Of a stretch of DNA of 64,000 nucleotides, positions 1 to 8,527 are shown one piece after another. A program made the translations under genes and the position numbers. Location: assembly GCA_022835495.1 (NCBI GenBank), contig BQOK01000001.1, positions 310,001 to 374,000 of the forward strand, read 5' to 3'. Position 1 is the first letter of the stretch; every line of letters starts with the position of its first letter. The notes below the pieces were generated by a model. The model was not told the origin of the DNA. It saw only the letters and a list, made by a program, of their open reading frames with translations, and did not search any database. This stretch comes from Oscillospiraceae bacterium. Its GTDB lineage: Bacteria; Bacillota; Clostridia; Oscillospirales; Ruminococcaceae.

Positions 1-954
1 GAGGAACCTTTCCCGGATCCGGGCCAGAAGCTGCGCTTTCTCCTGCCCCTCCTGGATGTGGTTCAAATACACATAGGCCATTCCATCCCCGCTGTCTACG
101 CAGGCTTTCCAGGACACGAGCTTTCCGTTTTCCACCTTGCACAGGCCCATTTGTTCCAGAAGGAAATTTCCGTGGATCATGCTGTGGGCGTTTCGCTGCG
201 AGTGGTCGCCCGTGATCAGCAGCAGAACGCTGTTTCCTTTTTCCCGCTGGGCGTCCGCATATTCCAGCAGCTTTTCCACAAATGCATCGTACTTTTTTAA
301 AAAGGCGTGCGCCTGCGGGCTGTCGGTCCCGTGCTGGTGCTTGGCGTCGTCCATTCCGTAGACGTGGAGCAGGGCGATATCAAAGGGGTAACGCTCCAGC
401 GCCTGCAAAAAGGCCGCCAGCATACATTCGTCCAGCTGCGGCTGCCTGCCCAGGAACCAGGCCTTCGGCAGCCCGCGGCGGCCCAAAAGGGTTCGGATGG
501 CGAACAGGGGCGTCCCGTATTTGGCAAACACCCACAGCTGTTTGAGGAAGCTGTCGGCGTTCCATATTTTGGGCTTTGCCGGGGTCATTTCCGGCATGGA
601 CCAGCGGATGGCGCCGCCCGCGCTGACCGGCCAGGACATGGACAGGGTCTTTTTGCCGGCGCGGTTCGCATAATCCCAGAGCGCGGGTTTTTTCAGGCGG
701 GTGGCGTAGAAGTTCCAGTGGGGAATGCGGGCGCCGGGATGAAACGCGTGGTTGTTCACGATGCCGTGCACCCCGGGGGTGCAGCCCGTTACCATGCTTG
801 CGTGGCAGGGGTAGGTGAGCGTGGGGTAAACCGATTCCTCCTGGGGGCAGCAGGCGCCCCGCGCCAGCAGCTTTGAAAAGCCTGGAAGCTGGCGGATCAG
901 CTCGTACTCGCCTCCGGCAAGGGCGTCCAGCGACACCAGAATCACTTTTTTCAT
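1..954 (-). CDS. Alkaline phosphatase superfamily phosphodiesterase (3' end outside window)
   Basis: The frame opens with ATG at 954 and runs off the window edge with no stop, giving 318 residues. It begins MKKVILVSLDAL, the metal-binding opening of type I phosphodiesterase/nucleotide pyrophosphatase proteins. About residue 45 there is a Y-P-T-L-T-Y-P motif whose Thr fits the family nucleophile, followed by H-A-S-M-V-T-G and, later, G-M-D-D-A-K-H-Q-H-G and T-G-D-H-S, which carry the Asp/His metal ligands of the superfamily. No signal peptide is visible, so it is probably cytoplasmic. It is the last visible gene of the nanE-ABC operon, 51 bases after the permease. Inference: it removes phosphate or a nucleotide/phosphodiester group from the imported compound. 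Substrate unknown. Confidence 0.85.
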   Translation of the reverse strand, partial: MKKVILVSLDALAGGEYELIRQLPGFSKLLARGACCPQEESVYPTLTYPCHASMVTGCTPGVHGIVNNHAFHPGARIPHWNFYATRLKKPALWDYANRAGKKTLSMSWPVSAGGAIRWSMPEMTPAKPKIWNADSFLKQLWVFAKYGTPLFAIRTLLGRRGLPKAWFLGRQPQLDECMLAAFLQALERYPFDIALLHVYGMDDAKHQHGTDSPQAHAFLKKYDAFVEKLLEYADAQREKGNSVLLLITGDHSQRNAHSMIHGNFLLEQMGLCKVENGKLVSWKACVDSGDGMAYVYLNHIQEGQEKAQLLARIRERFL

Positions 955-1005
955 CTGTCGTTCCTTCCTGATCGTCTGTTCGGCGCGGGTGAAGCCGCGC
1001 GGGCA

Positions 1006-2676
1006 TCAGAACGTGATGTCCTTGTTTTTGGAGATCTTCATGAACAGCAGCAGGGAGATGGTGGTCATCACGGTAAGGATGCACGCCATTGCCGCGGCGA
1101 TCCCGTAATTGCCGCGCAGCACCGCGGTGAAAATTTCGATGGTCAGCGTGGTGGTGCGGTAGTTGTACAGAAGGATGCCGGTGGCCAGCTCGGTGATGAT
1201 GGCGATCCAGCTGAGCAGCGCGCCCGAGATGATGCCGTTGCCCATCATGGGCATTGTGACCCGGAAAAAGGTCTTGAGCTTGCTGCTGCCCAGCGAGCTG
1301 GCCGCCTCTTCCACAGAGAGGGGGATCTGCTGCAAAATCGCCACCGAGGAGCGGATGGTATAGGCGTTGCGGCGGATCACCAGCGCAATGATCATGATGG
1401 CGGCCGTGCCCACCAGGACCAGCGGCTTTTTGTTGAAGGAGATGATCATTGCAATGCCGATCACCGCGCCGGGGATCACGTAGGGGATCATGGACAGCGT
1501 ATCAATAAACCGGTTGACAAAATTGTTTCTGCGCACCACAAGATACGCCACCAGCACCGAGGTCGCCACAATGAAAAGCAGCGCCACGCCGCCGATCAGG
1601 AAGGTGTTGGGGATCGCGTTTTGAAGCTGCGCCAGCGCCTCCCTGTAGCTGTTCAGCGAGTAGCCCTGCACAAAGATCTTGCCCGAAGTGTTTTGGAACG
1701 AGGTGTAGATCACATACAGCTGCGGCGCATACCCAAACAGGACCACCAGATAACAGAAGGCGTGGATGAGAACATTGTGCAGCCCTTTGGCCTTTCTGCG
1801 CTCGATGGGGTGCAGGGCGCTCATGGTGAACTGAAAGCGGTTGTTCACATAGCGCTGGATCAAAAAGACCAGGGCCGTTATCACGATCGCAATTACCGCC
1901 AAGGCCGCCGCAAAATGCGTGTCGCCGCCGGTTTCGCTGATAAACGAGTTGTACAGTTCCACCGGGAAGGTGCGGTAGCCCTCGCCGATGAACATGGGCG
2001 TTCCAAAATCCGCAAAGGCGCGCATAAAGACCATCAGCATTGCCGCAATGACCGAAGGCGCGCACAGGGGAATGACCACCGTGAAAAAGCGCTTGGCCCC
2101 GCTGCAGCCCATGTTTTCGCTGGCTTCCAGAAGGGTGTTGTCCACATTGCGCAGCGCGCCGGACACATACAAAAACACCAGCGGGAACATCTGCGAACAG
2201 AGCACAAGCACAATGCCGTGGAACCCGTAGATGCTGGGAATGGTGGCGCCCAGAAGGTTTTTGAACAGATTGGTGATCACCCCGTTGCGCCCCAGCAGCA
2301 AAATCCAGGAATACGCGCCCACAAACGGCGCAGACATGCTGCACAAAATAATGAAGATCTGCAAAACCCGCGCGCCCTTGATCTCGTACAGATTATAAAA
2401 ATAGGCCAGCGGCAGGCCGAGGAGCAGCGAAAAGGCTGTTACGCTCACGCTGAGGGCGAAGGAGTTTGCCATGGTGGAAATGTAGTACCGCTTGGAGAAG
2501 AATTTGACAAAATGGGAAAGGGTAAACGCGCCGCTCTCGCTCACCACCGCGTTGCGCAGCACCATAAACAGCGGGTAGATCAAAAACAGCGCATAAAGGC
2601 ACAGGATGACGATGGAGATAAGCAGCCAGACATCGCGCCTGCTGCCGGCGGTTTTTCCGCCCATTGCCCTTTTCAT
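1006..2676 (-). CDS. Fused two-domain ABC importer permease (AfuB/FbpB type)
   Basis: 556 residues, about twice a single ABC permease, with two copies of the binding-protein-dependent transport domain (roughly residues 60-260 and 330-545). Each half carries an EAA-type loop: E-A-S-E-N-M-G-C-S-G near 190 and E-E-A-A-S-S-L-G-S-S near 470. About a dozen hydrophobic segments are visible. The double-length form is typical of the iron (FbpB) and sugar-phosphate (AfuB) class. The start overlaps the ATPase stop by four bases, so translation is coupled. It sits with a binding protein, ATPase, NanE and a phosphodiesterase, which suggests phosphorylated sugars or phosphonates more than iron. Substrate is inference. 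Confidence 0.92.
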   Translation of the reverse strand: MKRAMGGKTAGSRRDVWLLISIVILCLYALFLIYPLFMVLRNAVVSESGAFTLSHFVKFFSKRYYISTMANSFALSVSVTAFSLLLGLPLAYFYNLYEIKGARVLQIFIILCSMSAPFVGAYSWILLLGRNGVITNLFKNLLGATIPSIYGFHGIVLVLCSQMFPLVFLYVSGALRNVDNTLLEASENMGCSGAKRFFTVVIPLCAPSVIAAMLMVFMRAFADFGTPMFIGEGYRTFPVELYNSFISETGGDTHFAAALAVIAIVITALVFLIQRYVNNRFQFTMSALHPIERRKAKGLHNVLIHAFCYLVVLFGYAPQLYVIYTSFQNTSGKIFVQGYSLNSYREALAQLQNAIPNTFLIGGVALLFIVATSVLVAYLVVRRNNFVNRFIDTLSMIPYVIPGAVIGIAMIISFNKKPLVLVGTAAIMIIALVIRRNAYTIRSSVAILQQIPLSVEEAASSLGSSKLKTFFRVTMPMMGNGIISGALLSWIAIITELATGILLYNYRTTTLTIEIFTAVLRGNYGIAAAMACILTVMTTISLLLFMKISKNKDITF

Positions 2677-3782
2677 GGCGCCACCCCGCCTCCCTCTTCC
2701 ATCAGCGAAGTTTCACCGCCCTGCGAAAAGACATTGATCTTTTGCTTTTTTACCTCCAGGCGGATCGCCGTGCCCTTTTCGATCACCTTTCCGATCTCGG
2801 ATTCCTCCACGATCTCGACCTTCTCGCCGCTTTCCAAATGCGCGAAGTAGTGGGTGTTCAGGCCCAGGAAAACGCTGTCGTCCACACAGGCGGGCAAGCC
2901 TGCGCCGCCGGGGTGCGGGTGCAGCACAAATTCTTCCGGCCGCACCGACACCTTGACCGGCTGCGGCGCTGTGCCCGGGCGGATGTGCGGCGCCTCCACG
3001 GTGTAGCCGCCGCCGAACGCCAGGCTGTAGCGCCCGCCCTCCTGGTGCAGCTGGGCGTCCAGGATATTGGTCCTGCCGATGAAGGTGGCCACAAAAATGT
3101 TGCGGGGCCGCTGATACAGCGCCCGGGGCGCCCCGACCTGCTGGATCACGCCGCCGTTCATGACCGCAATGCGGTCGGATACCGCCATGGCCTCTTCCTG
3201 GTCGTGGGTGACGTATACGGTGGTAATGCCGATGCGGTTTTGAATCTCCTTGATCACCGTGCGCATTTCAACCCGCAGCTTGGCGTCCAGGTTGGAGAGG
3301 GGCTCGTCCATTAAAAGGACATCCGGCTGGATGACCAGCGCCCGCGCCAGCGCAACGCGCTGCTGCTGCCCGCCGGACAGCCGGTCCGGCCGGCGGTCGC
3401 GGTATTCTTCGATCTGCATCAGCCTGAGGAATTTTTCGGTTTCCTCTTCGCGCTGCTTTTTGTCGATCTTTCGGTTTTTCAGGCCGAACTCCACATTTTC
3501 CCGCACGGTCATGTTGGGAAAGATCGCATAGTTCTGGAACACCATGCCAATGTTGCGCTTGGCGGGGTCCATGTCGTTCACCCGCCGATCGCCGAAAAAG
3601 AAATCTCCGCCTTCAATGGAGTTGAACCCCGCGATCATTCGCAGCAGCGTGGTTTTGCCGCAGCCCGAAGGACCAAGGAGAGTGAAAAATTCACTCTCCT
3701 TGATGTCCAGCGAAAGATTTTTGATCACAGTGTTCTCTCCGTAACGCTTCACCGCGTTTTTGATCCCGATTGTAACACTCAT
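2673..3782 (-). CDS. ABC importer ATP-binding protein (AfuC/FbpC/PotA type)
   Basis: 369 residues. Walker A G-P-S-G-C-G-K-T-T near residue 38, signature L-S-G-G-Q-Q-Q near 137, Walker B V-L-L-M-D-E-P and the switch His in T-H-D near 195 are all intact. Residues from about 240 form a TOBE-like regulatory domain, as in the MalK/PotA/FbpC group. It would energise the fused permease encoded next, whose start it overlaps. The binding-protein gene lies 41 bases upstream. A complete importer with one ATPase (working as a dimer), one double permease and one binding protein is therefore present. Confidence 0.95.
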   Translation of the reverse strand: MSVTIGIKNAVKRYGENTVIKNLSLDIKESEFFTLLGPSGCGKTTLLRMIAGFNSIEGGDFFFGDRRVNDMDPAKRNIGMVFQNYAIFPNMTVRENVEFGLKNRKIDKKQREEETEKFLRLMQIEEYRDRRPDRLSGGQQQRVALARALVIQPDVLLMDEPLSNLDAKLRVEMRTVIKEIQNRIGITTVYVTHDQEEAMAVSDRIAVMNGGVIQQVGAPRALYQRPRNIFVATFIGRTNILDAQLHQEGGRYSLAFGGGYTVEAPHIRPGTAPQPVKVSVRPEEFVLHPHPGGAGLPACVDDSVFLGLNTHYFAHLESGEKVEIVEESEIGKVIEKGTAIRLEVKKQKINVFSQGGETSLMEEGGGVAP

Positions 3783-3823
3783 GTTTGTTCTCCATCCTGT
3801 GAAGCATCATGGAGGGCCGGCGG

Positions 3824-4882
3824 TCACTGGGTGACCAGGTCGGTCCAGCGCGCAAGCCACTCGGCCTTCATGCTGCTGCAGTATTCAATGTCCTCAATGG
3901 CCACGTTCAGCTCAGAGAAAGGGGGGATGTTGGGGCTGGCGTTCTGCACGCCGTCCAGAATCGGGCGGATCGAGGTCTGCGCGTAGCAATTCTGGCCTTC
4001 TTCCGAGATCAAAAAGTCCACAAACTTTTTGGCGTTTTCGGCGTTTTTGCAGTTGTCCACAATGGCGACGCCGGACGGCAGCCAGACGGCGCCTTCCTCG
4101 GGATAAACCAGCTTCAGGTTGGTTGCGCCGTCGTCCAGCAGGGCCACGCAGGCACCCTCGTAGGTCACGCACACCGCGTATTCACCGTCCGCCGTCTGCC
4201 GGTCGATCGCGCCGGAGGAGATGGTTGCCTGGCCGGCGTAAGCCTCCACAAACTGCCAGGCTTTTTCGTCGTAGGGTTCGTCGCCCATTACCAGGAGCAT
4301 GTTGGTGAGCTCGGCCCAGGCGCTGGATGCGATGGTGGGGTCGGCCATAACGATGCGGCCTTTCAGCTCGGGGCGGAGAAGGTCTTTGTAGCCGGTAAAT
4401 TCATCGGGGTCGAGCCCAAGCTCTTTAAAAACATCCAGGTTCAGGAGCATGGCGCCGCTGCCGGACAGCTTGGAATTTGTGTAGTTGCCGGTGGTGTTTT
4501 GGAACTGCTTCGGGAGGTTTTTATCGTTGGGCGAAACATATTCCATGTAGAGGTCCGGCTTTTGCATGTAGAAGTTGTAGTTCACCGCGCCCCAGTTCAC
4601 GTCCGCCTGCGGATTTTCCTTTTCCGCGTCCAGCCGGGCCAGCACGTCGCCGGTGGCCATGGACTGAACGATCGCCTTGATGCCGGTGGCCTGTTCAAAG
4701 GCCGGGATCACGGTTTGGATTTCCGCATCCGGGTTGGGGGTATAGATCACCAGCTCGCCGGCGCTTTGGGCCGGTGCGCTGCCGCCGCTGCCGGGCGCGG
4801 GCGAGCCGCCCCCGCCCGCACAACCGGCCAGGGAAAGCGCAAAAGACGCTGCCAGGATCACACTGAGAAGCCTTGTTTTCAT
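3824..4882 (-). CDS. ABC importer substrate-binding lipoprotein (AfuA/FbpA class)
   Basis: 352 residues. A signal peptide of about 20 residues ends in the lipobox L-A-G-C, so the mature protein is anchored to the outer face of the membrane by Cys20, followed by a Gly/Ser/Pro linker. The body reads as a periplasmic-binding-protein type II fold (L-V-I-Y-T-P-N near 45, then two lobes). This group includes ferric-iron, 2-aminoethylphosphonate, spermidine and sugar-phosphate binders. I do not see the paired tyrosines near the C-terminus that iron binders normally use, so an organic phosphate ligand is preferred. It lies between nanE and the ATPase gene. The ligand is inferred from the neighbours. 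Confidence 0.92.
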   Translation of the reverse strand: MKTRLLSVILAASFALSLAGCAGGGGSPAPGSGGSAPAQSAGELVIYTPNPDAEIQTVIPAFEQATGIKAIVQSMATGDVLARLDAEKENPQADVNWGAVNYNFYMQKPDLYMEYVSPNDKNLPKQFQNTTGNYTNSKLSGSGAMLLNLDVFKELGLDPDEFTGYKDLLRPELKGRIVMADPTIASSAWAELTNMLLVMGDEPYDEKAWQFVEAYAGQATISSGAIDRQTADGEYAVCVTYEGACVALLDDGATNLKLVYPEEGAVWLPSGVAIVDNCKNAENAKKFVDFLISEEGQNCYAQTSIRPILDGVQNASPNIPPFSELNVAIEDIEYCSSMKAEWLARWTDLVTQ

Positions 4883-4953
4883 TTTTTTGTCCTCCTTAAT
4901 AAATGTGTTGTATTCAAGCTTGCCAGCTTTTCAAACGGTTTGGGGGGCCGCGG

Positions 4954-5673
4954 TCAGCCGCCGCAGGGGAGCCTTATTTCGTTCACGAAATGCCTCGCGA
5001 TTTCCAGAGGGCGGGTGATGGCGGCCCCCACCACCACCGCCGTGGCGCCCAGCTCCAGCATTCTGCGGGCCTGCCAGGGCTCCTGGATGCGCCCCTCGGC
5101 GATCACGGGCACCTGCACCTGCGCCGCGATGCGGCCGACCAGCTCGAAGTTCGGCCCGGCCATGGGGGGGTCCCCCCGCACATACCCGTTCAGGGTGGTG
5201 CCCACAAAATCCGCTCCGGCGCTTTGCGCCGCGAGCGCGTCCTGCAGGGAAGAGCAATCGGCCATGATGGGCTGATGAGGGTATCTGCGTTTTACCTGCT
5301 CCAAAAATTCCTTTGCGCTCTCGCCGTGGGGCCTGAGGCTGCGGGTAAAATCCAGCGCAATGATGTCGCAGCCTGTTTCCACCAGCGCGTCCACCTCGGC
5401 CAGCGTGGGGGTGATGTATACGCTGCTGCCGGCGTAATCTTTTTTTATGATCCCGATGACCGGCAGCGGCACCTCGCGCATGATGTCCCGGATGTCCTGC
5501 ACGCCGTTTGCCCGTATCCCCACGGCGCCTGCCTGGCACGCCGCCTTCGCCATCAGCGCCATCACCCCGCCCTGCGGCCGGTACAAAGGCTCCCCAGGCA
5601 GCGCCTGGCAGGAGACGATCAGGCCGTGGGACAGCTTGCGCAGCAGTTCGCTCTTTTCCATATTGAGTAACAC
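4954..5673 (-). CDS. nanE: N-acylglucosamine-6-phosphate 2-epimerase (ManNAc-6-P epimerase)
   Basis: 239 residues, close to the usual NanE length of about 230. A TIM-barrel of the NanE family is recognisable from G-L-I-V-S-C-Q-A near the start, the I-G-I-I-K-K-D-Y segment near 78, the A-L-D-F-T segment near 108, I-M-A-D-C-S near 140 and V-I-A-E-G-R-I near 195. The enzyme interconverts N-acetylmannosamine-6-phosphate and N-acetylglucosamine-6-phosphate, normally in sialic acid breakdown. No nanA or nanK is in view. Here it is first in an operon with an AfuABC-like importer, which suggests that an already phosphorylated amino sugar, or a sugar releasing one, is taken up. RpiR regulation from the divergent gene is likely. 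Confidence 0.93.
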   Translation of the reverse strand: MLLNMEKSELLRKLSHGLIVSCQALPGEPLYRPQGGVMALMAKAACQAGAVGIRANGVQDIRDIMREVPLPVIGIIKKDYAGSSVYITPTLAEVDALVETGCDIIALDFTRSLRPHGESAKEFLEQVKRRYPHQPIMADCSSLQDALAAQSAGADFVGTTLNGYVRGDPPMAGPNFELVGRIAAQVQVPVIAEGRIQEPWQARRMLELGATAVVVGAAITRPLEIARHFVNEIRLPCGG

Positions 5674-5716
5674 TCCATTTTTTGATTAAAAAAGAAGTTT
5701 TGCTTCTTTCATGCTT

Positions 5717-5745
5717 ACACTACCACTTTTTTTGTCGATTGTAAA
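5717..5745 (-). promoter_or_regulatory. Promoter of the nanE-ABC operon
   Basis: On the minus strand a -35 TTTACA (5740-5745) is followed after 17 bases by TAGTGT (5717-5722). It lies 44 bases before the nanE start in AT-rich DNA. A small hairpin (GAAG-TTTT-GCTTC region, about 5692-5705) sits in the leader. Confidence 0.55.
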
Positions 5746-5789
5746 TAGTTTTTTGGATAAATTACAAAAAATTTAAGACTAGGATCATA

Positions 5790-5803
5790 GAATTGTGCAA
5801 TTC
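5790..5803. promoter_or_regulatory. Palindromic operator candidate for RpiR
   Basis: GAATTGTGCAATTC is an inverted repeat (GAATTG, two-base centre, CAATTC) in the divergent region between nanE and rpiR, upstream of both promoters. RpiR-family proteins bind such palindromes near sugar-phosphate genes. Binding by the adjacent regulator is inference. Confidence 0.4.
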
Positions 5804-5852
5804 CTTTTGCGGGGCCGGCTTTCACTCTTTTTGCAAATCCTTGGCCGGGCAC

Positions 5853-5881
5853 TTGAAATCCTGCGCCGGGATGTATTATAT
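5853..5881 (+). promoter_or_regulatory. Promoter of the rpiR-family gene
   Basis: TTGAAA (5853-5858) is followed by TTATAT at 5876-5881 (17-base spacer). An overlapping TATTAT at 5874-5879 would give 15. Downstream an AGGAGG at 5884-5889 precedes a TTG-started 43-codon frame (5896-6027), so the transcript may begin with a small upstream ORF. Confidence 0.5.
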
Positions 5882-6052
5882 TTAGGAGGAAGTAATTGCT
5901 ATTTTTTCTCAAGACACCTCGCTTGACCAGCTGTACCTGCCGCCCTTTTTCTGTGGCTGGCCGCCTGTTCTGTTCCACCGCTCCCACGACCGTAAAGCGA
6001 TACCGCGGGCTGATTCATCATACCTGAACATAGACTTGCAGGGAGGCAGCAA

Positions 6053-6865
6053 ATGGACAACATCTTTCACGTCATCGAGGCCAACTACCCGCAGTATACC
6101 AATGCGGATAAAAAAGTGGCGTCGTACATTTTGCGCGAAAAAGAGGGCGTCACCAACATGACCCTGGCGGACATTGCAGAGGGCGCCAAGGTTTCCGAGG
6201 GAAGCGTGATCCGCTTTTGCAACAAGCTGGGCATCAAAAAGCTGATCGACCTGAAAATATGCATCGCAAAAATTTCCGCCAAGGAAAACGAACGAACCGA
6301 TGCCCTGGGCTCTGCGCTGGAAAATGAATTTGCAGAGATCATTCACAACACGGCCTCGCTGATCTCGCCCGCACAGATCGAGCAGGCCGTGGATATCATC
6401 GAACAGCGGCGGCATATTTACTTTTTTGGCATTTCTGTGAGCGGGATTGCCGCCCGCATGGGCGAAAACAGTTTTCTGCGCATGGGAAAATCCTCCCAGG
6501 CGATCGAGGAGGGGCACATGCAGATGCTTACTGCCTCGGCCATGTCTGCGGACAATGCGCTGGTGGTGTTTTCGCTCACCGGCAATACAAAAGACACCTG
6601 TGAGGCGGCCGCCGCGGCAAAGCTTCGCGGGGTAAAGATCATCTCCATCACAAGCTACCGCAACTCCCAGCTGGCAAAAATTTCGGACATTGTTTTGCAG
6701 ACTTCGGCAAAAGAAGAGATTATAAACGGCGGCCGCATCACCGGGCTGATCAGCCAGATGTTCGTGCTGGACCACCTGAAACGGGAATATACGGCAAGGC
6801 ATTCCGAGGTTGTTTCGCAGCTCAAGGAGGATCTTGCCAAAACGATTCTGCTGAAAAAGCTGTGA
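6053..6865 (+). CDS. MurR/RpiR family transcriptional regulator
   Basis: 270 residues. The N-terminal HTH_6 domain (about 1-77) contains A-D-K-K-V-A-S-Y-I-L and the recognition segment V-S-E-G-S-V-I-R-F-C-N-K-L-G. The C-terminal SIS sugar-isomerase-like domain (about 110-250) contains F-F-G-I-S-V-S-G-I-A and F-S-L-T-G-N-T-K-D-T, which bind phosphosugars in this family. It is divergent from the nanE-ABC operon, 379 bases from nanE, and the natural inference is that it controls that operon in response to an amino-sugar phosphate. AGGGAGG lies just before the ATG. A strong terminator follows. Confidence 0.93.
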   Translation: MDNIFHVIEANYPQYTNADKKVASYILREKEGVTNMTLADIAEGAKVSEGSVIRFCNKLGIKKLIDLKICIAKISAKENERTDALGSALENEFAEIIHNTASLISPAQIEQAVDIIEQRRHIYFFGISVSGIAARMGENSFLRMGKSSQAIEEGHMQMLTASAMSADNALVVFSLTGNTKDTCEAAAAAKLRGVKIISITSYRNSQLAKISDIVLQTSAKEEIINGGRITGLISQMFVLDHLKREYTARHSEVVSQLKEDLAKTILLKKL

Positions 6866-6902
6866 GCGGCCGCGCGGGCTGCCAGGGGCCCCATGCAGCG
6901 CA

Positions 6903-6953
6903 CAACGGCCGGCGAAGCCTGAAAGTACAGGCTTTGCCGGCCGTTGTTTTTTT
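6903..6953 (+). terminator. Intrinsic terminator after the rpiR-family gene
   Basis: An almost perfect stem (AACGGCCGGC...GCCGGCCGTT, extended by AAGCCTG/CAGGCTT) with a six-base loop is followed by a run of T, 38 bases after the stop. Confidence 0.85.
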
Positions 6954-7012
6954 GGCTGCCGGGCCTCAGAAAGGGTGCGGGGGAGCGCTGCTTTTTGCCC
7001 GGTGGGGCACAC

Positions 7013-7053
7013 AAAAAGGGGCTGCTGCAAAACCTTCTGTTTGCAGCAGCCCC
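7013..7053 (-). terminator. Intrinsic terminator of htrA (minus strand)
   Basis: GGGGCTGCTGCAAA pairs with TTTGCAGCAGCCCC. Read on the minus strand the stem is followed by a T-run (plus-strand A-run 7013-7017), 21 bases beyond the htrA stop. Confidence 0.8.
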
Positions 7054-7073
7054 TCGGTTTATGGGAAAAAGGG

Positions 7074-8309
7074 TCAGGCCTGGGTGCGCTCGCCCAGGGT
7101 AATGTTCAGGGTCATGAGCTCGCGGTTGCGGTCTACCTGGACCTCCACCACGTCGCCCGCGTTGAGGTCTTTCAGGGCGTTGGTCACGTCGCTGGTGCTC
7201 TCGACCAACTGGCTGCCCACGCTGACGATGCGGTCGCCCACCTTCATGCCCGCCTTGTCGGCCCCCGAGCCGCTGGTAACGCTTTGCACGTACACGCCAA
7301 AGCTGCTCACGCCGTACTGCATGGCGGTCTGCGCGTCCGAGATGGAGATGACCGTGATGCCCAGGGCGGGCCGGCCGGTCACGTAGCCGTTTTCAATCAG
7401 GTCCTGCGCCACCTGTTTTGCGGTGTTGATGGGAATGGCGAAGCCCAGGCCCTCGGCGTACTCGCCGGTGGATTTGGCGTTCACGATGCCGACCAGCTCG
7501 CCGTTTGCATTAAACAGGCCGCCGCCGGAGTTGCCGGGGCTCACGGCCGCGCTGGTCTGCATGAGGCGCATGGTGTTGCCCTGCACGGTGACCTCGCGGT
7601 CCAGGCCGGAAATGATGCCGTCGGTGGCGGTGTTGCTGAGGGTGCCCAGGGGGTTGCCCACCGCGATGGACAATTCGCCCACCTGCACGCTGTCGGAATC
7701 GCCCAGCACCGCGGGGGTCAGGCCGGTGGCATCAATCTTCAGCACCGCGATGTCGCTCTGGCTGTCTGTGCCGATGAGCTTGGCGGTGTATTCGGTGTCG
7801 TCCGAGAGCTTGACCTTGATCTGCTGGGCGCCCTCGATCACGTGGTTGTTTGTGATGATGTAGCCGTCGGCGGTAAAGATCACGCCGCTGCCCGCGCCGC
7901 TGACCACCTGCTGGCCGCCCCAGAAGTTGCTGGTGACCATCTGCTCGGTGGTGACCGCCACCACGCTGGGGTTCACGGCGTTGATCACGCCCACCAGGTT
8001 GGCGGCGGTGGTGCCGGTGCCGGAGGCCGGGGTGGAGGTGGGAGCCTGGTACACGATGCGGTCGGTCTGGCCGGCGCTGGCCGCCTTAAAGCCCGCGTAG
8101 CCGCCGCCGAAGCTCACGCCTGCAACCAGAACCAGAGCCAGCGCCCCGGAAACGATCTTTTTGCCCCTGCCTTTTTTCTTGCGGGGCGGTTCGGGGCCCA
8201 GGGGGCCCTGCTCGCCCATTTCGGGGGGAAGGGGCTGATAGGGGCCGGGAGCCGGGGTATAGCCGTTGTGATACAGGCCGGAATAATCGTATTCCCACTT
8301 GTTTTCCAT
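7074..8309 (-). CDS. HtrA/DegP-like membrane-anchored serine protease with PDZ domain
   Basis: 411 residues. A Pro/Gly-rich cytoplasmic stretch (1-45) ends in a basic patch K-K-K-G-R-G-K-K, followed by one transmembrane segment (about 51-72), so the protease faces outward. The trypsin-like S1C domain has a complete triad: His156 in N-N-H-V-I, Asp186 in S-D-I-A-V, Ser261 in G-N-S-G-G. A single PDZ domain occupies about 315-405. The role in this family is degradation of misfolded exported proteins. It is monocistronic, with its own terminator, and divergent from the GNAT-methyltransferase gene. Confidence 0.95.
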   Translation of the reverse strand: MENKWEYDYSGLYHNGYTPAPGPYQPLPPEMGEQGPLGPEPPRKKKGRGKKIVSGALALVLVAGVSFGGGYAGFKAASAGQTDRIVYQAPTSTPASGTGTTAANLVGVINAVNPSVVAVTTEQMVTSNFWGGQQVVSGAGSGVIFTADGYIITNNHVIEGAQQIKVKLSDDTEYTAKLIGTDSQSDIAVLKIDATGLTPAVLGDSDSVQVGELSIAVGNPLGTLSNTATDGIISGLDREVTVQGNTMRLMQTSAAVSPGNSGGGLFNANGELVGIVNAKSTGEYAEGLGFAIPINTAKQVAQDLIENGYVTGRPALGITVISISDAQTAMQYGVSSFGVYVQSVTSGSGADKAGMKVGDRIVSVGSQLVESTSDVTNALKDLNAGDVVEVQVDRNRELMTLNITLGERTQA

Positions 8310-8454
8310 GCTTTGTCATCCTTTCTCTATGCGAAGGGGCCCGGGGCGCCGCTGCGCCCCCGTTTACAGGCCCTGTGCTTTTGTTCTGAGGCTAGTATAC
8401 CGTTCAATCGTGAAAAACCTTTCATGGCGGGGTGAAAAAACTGTGAAAACCTTG

Positions 8455-8460
8455 TATAAT
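8455..8460 (+). promoter_or_regulatory. -10 element upstream of the GNAT-MnmM gene
   Basis: A consensus TATAAT lies 68 bases before the ATG. No convincing -35 hexamer stands 16-18 bases upstream, so the promoter may be weak or activator dependent. Confidence 0.4.
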
Positions 8461-8527
8461 ACATGTATTCCGGCGGTTTTTGCCGGATGCTATTACCATA
8501 CCACATTTCAGCAAAGGGGGCAACCGG

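Noticed and set aside
1621-2850. Long plus-strand open frame of 409 codons opposite the permease gene
   Set aside because: It is the antisense of a strongly conserved permease, low in hydrophobic order, with no ribosome site; long antisense frames are expected at this GC content.
5715-5987. Minus-strand frame of 90 codons in the nanE-rpiR gap
   Set aside because: It covers both promoters and the operator palindrome and has no ribosome site.
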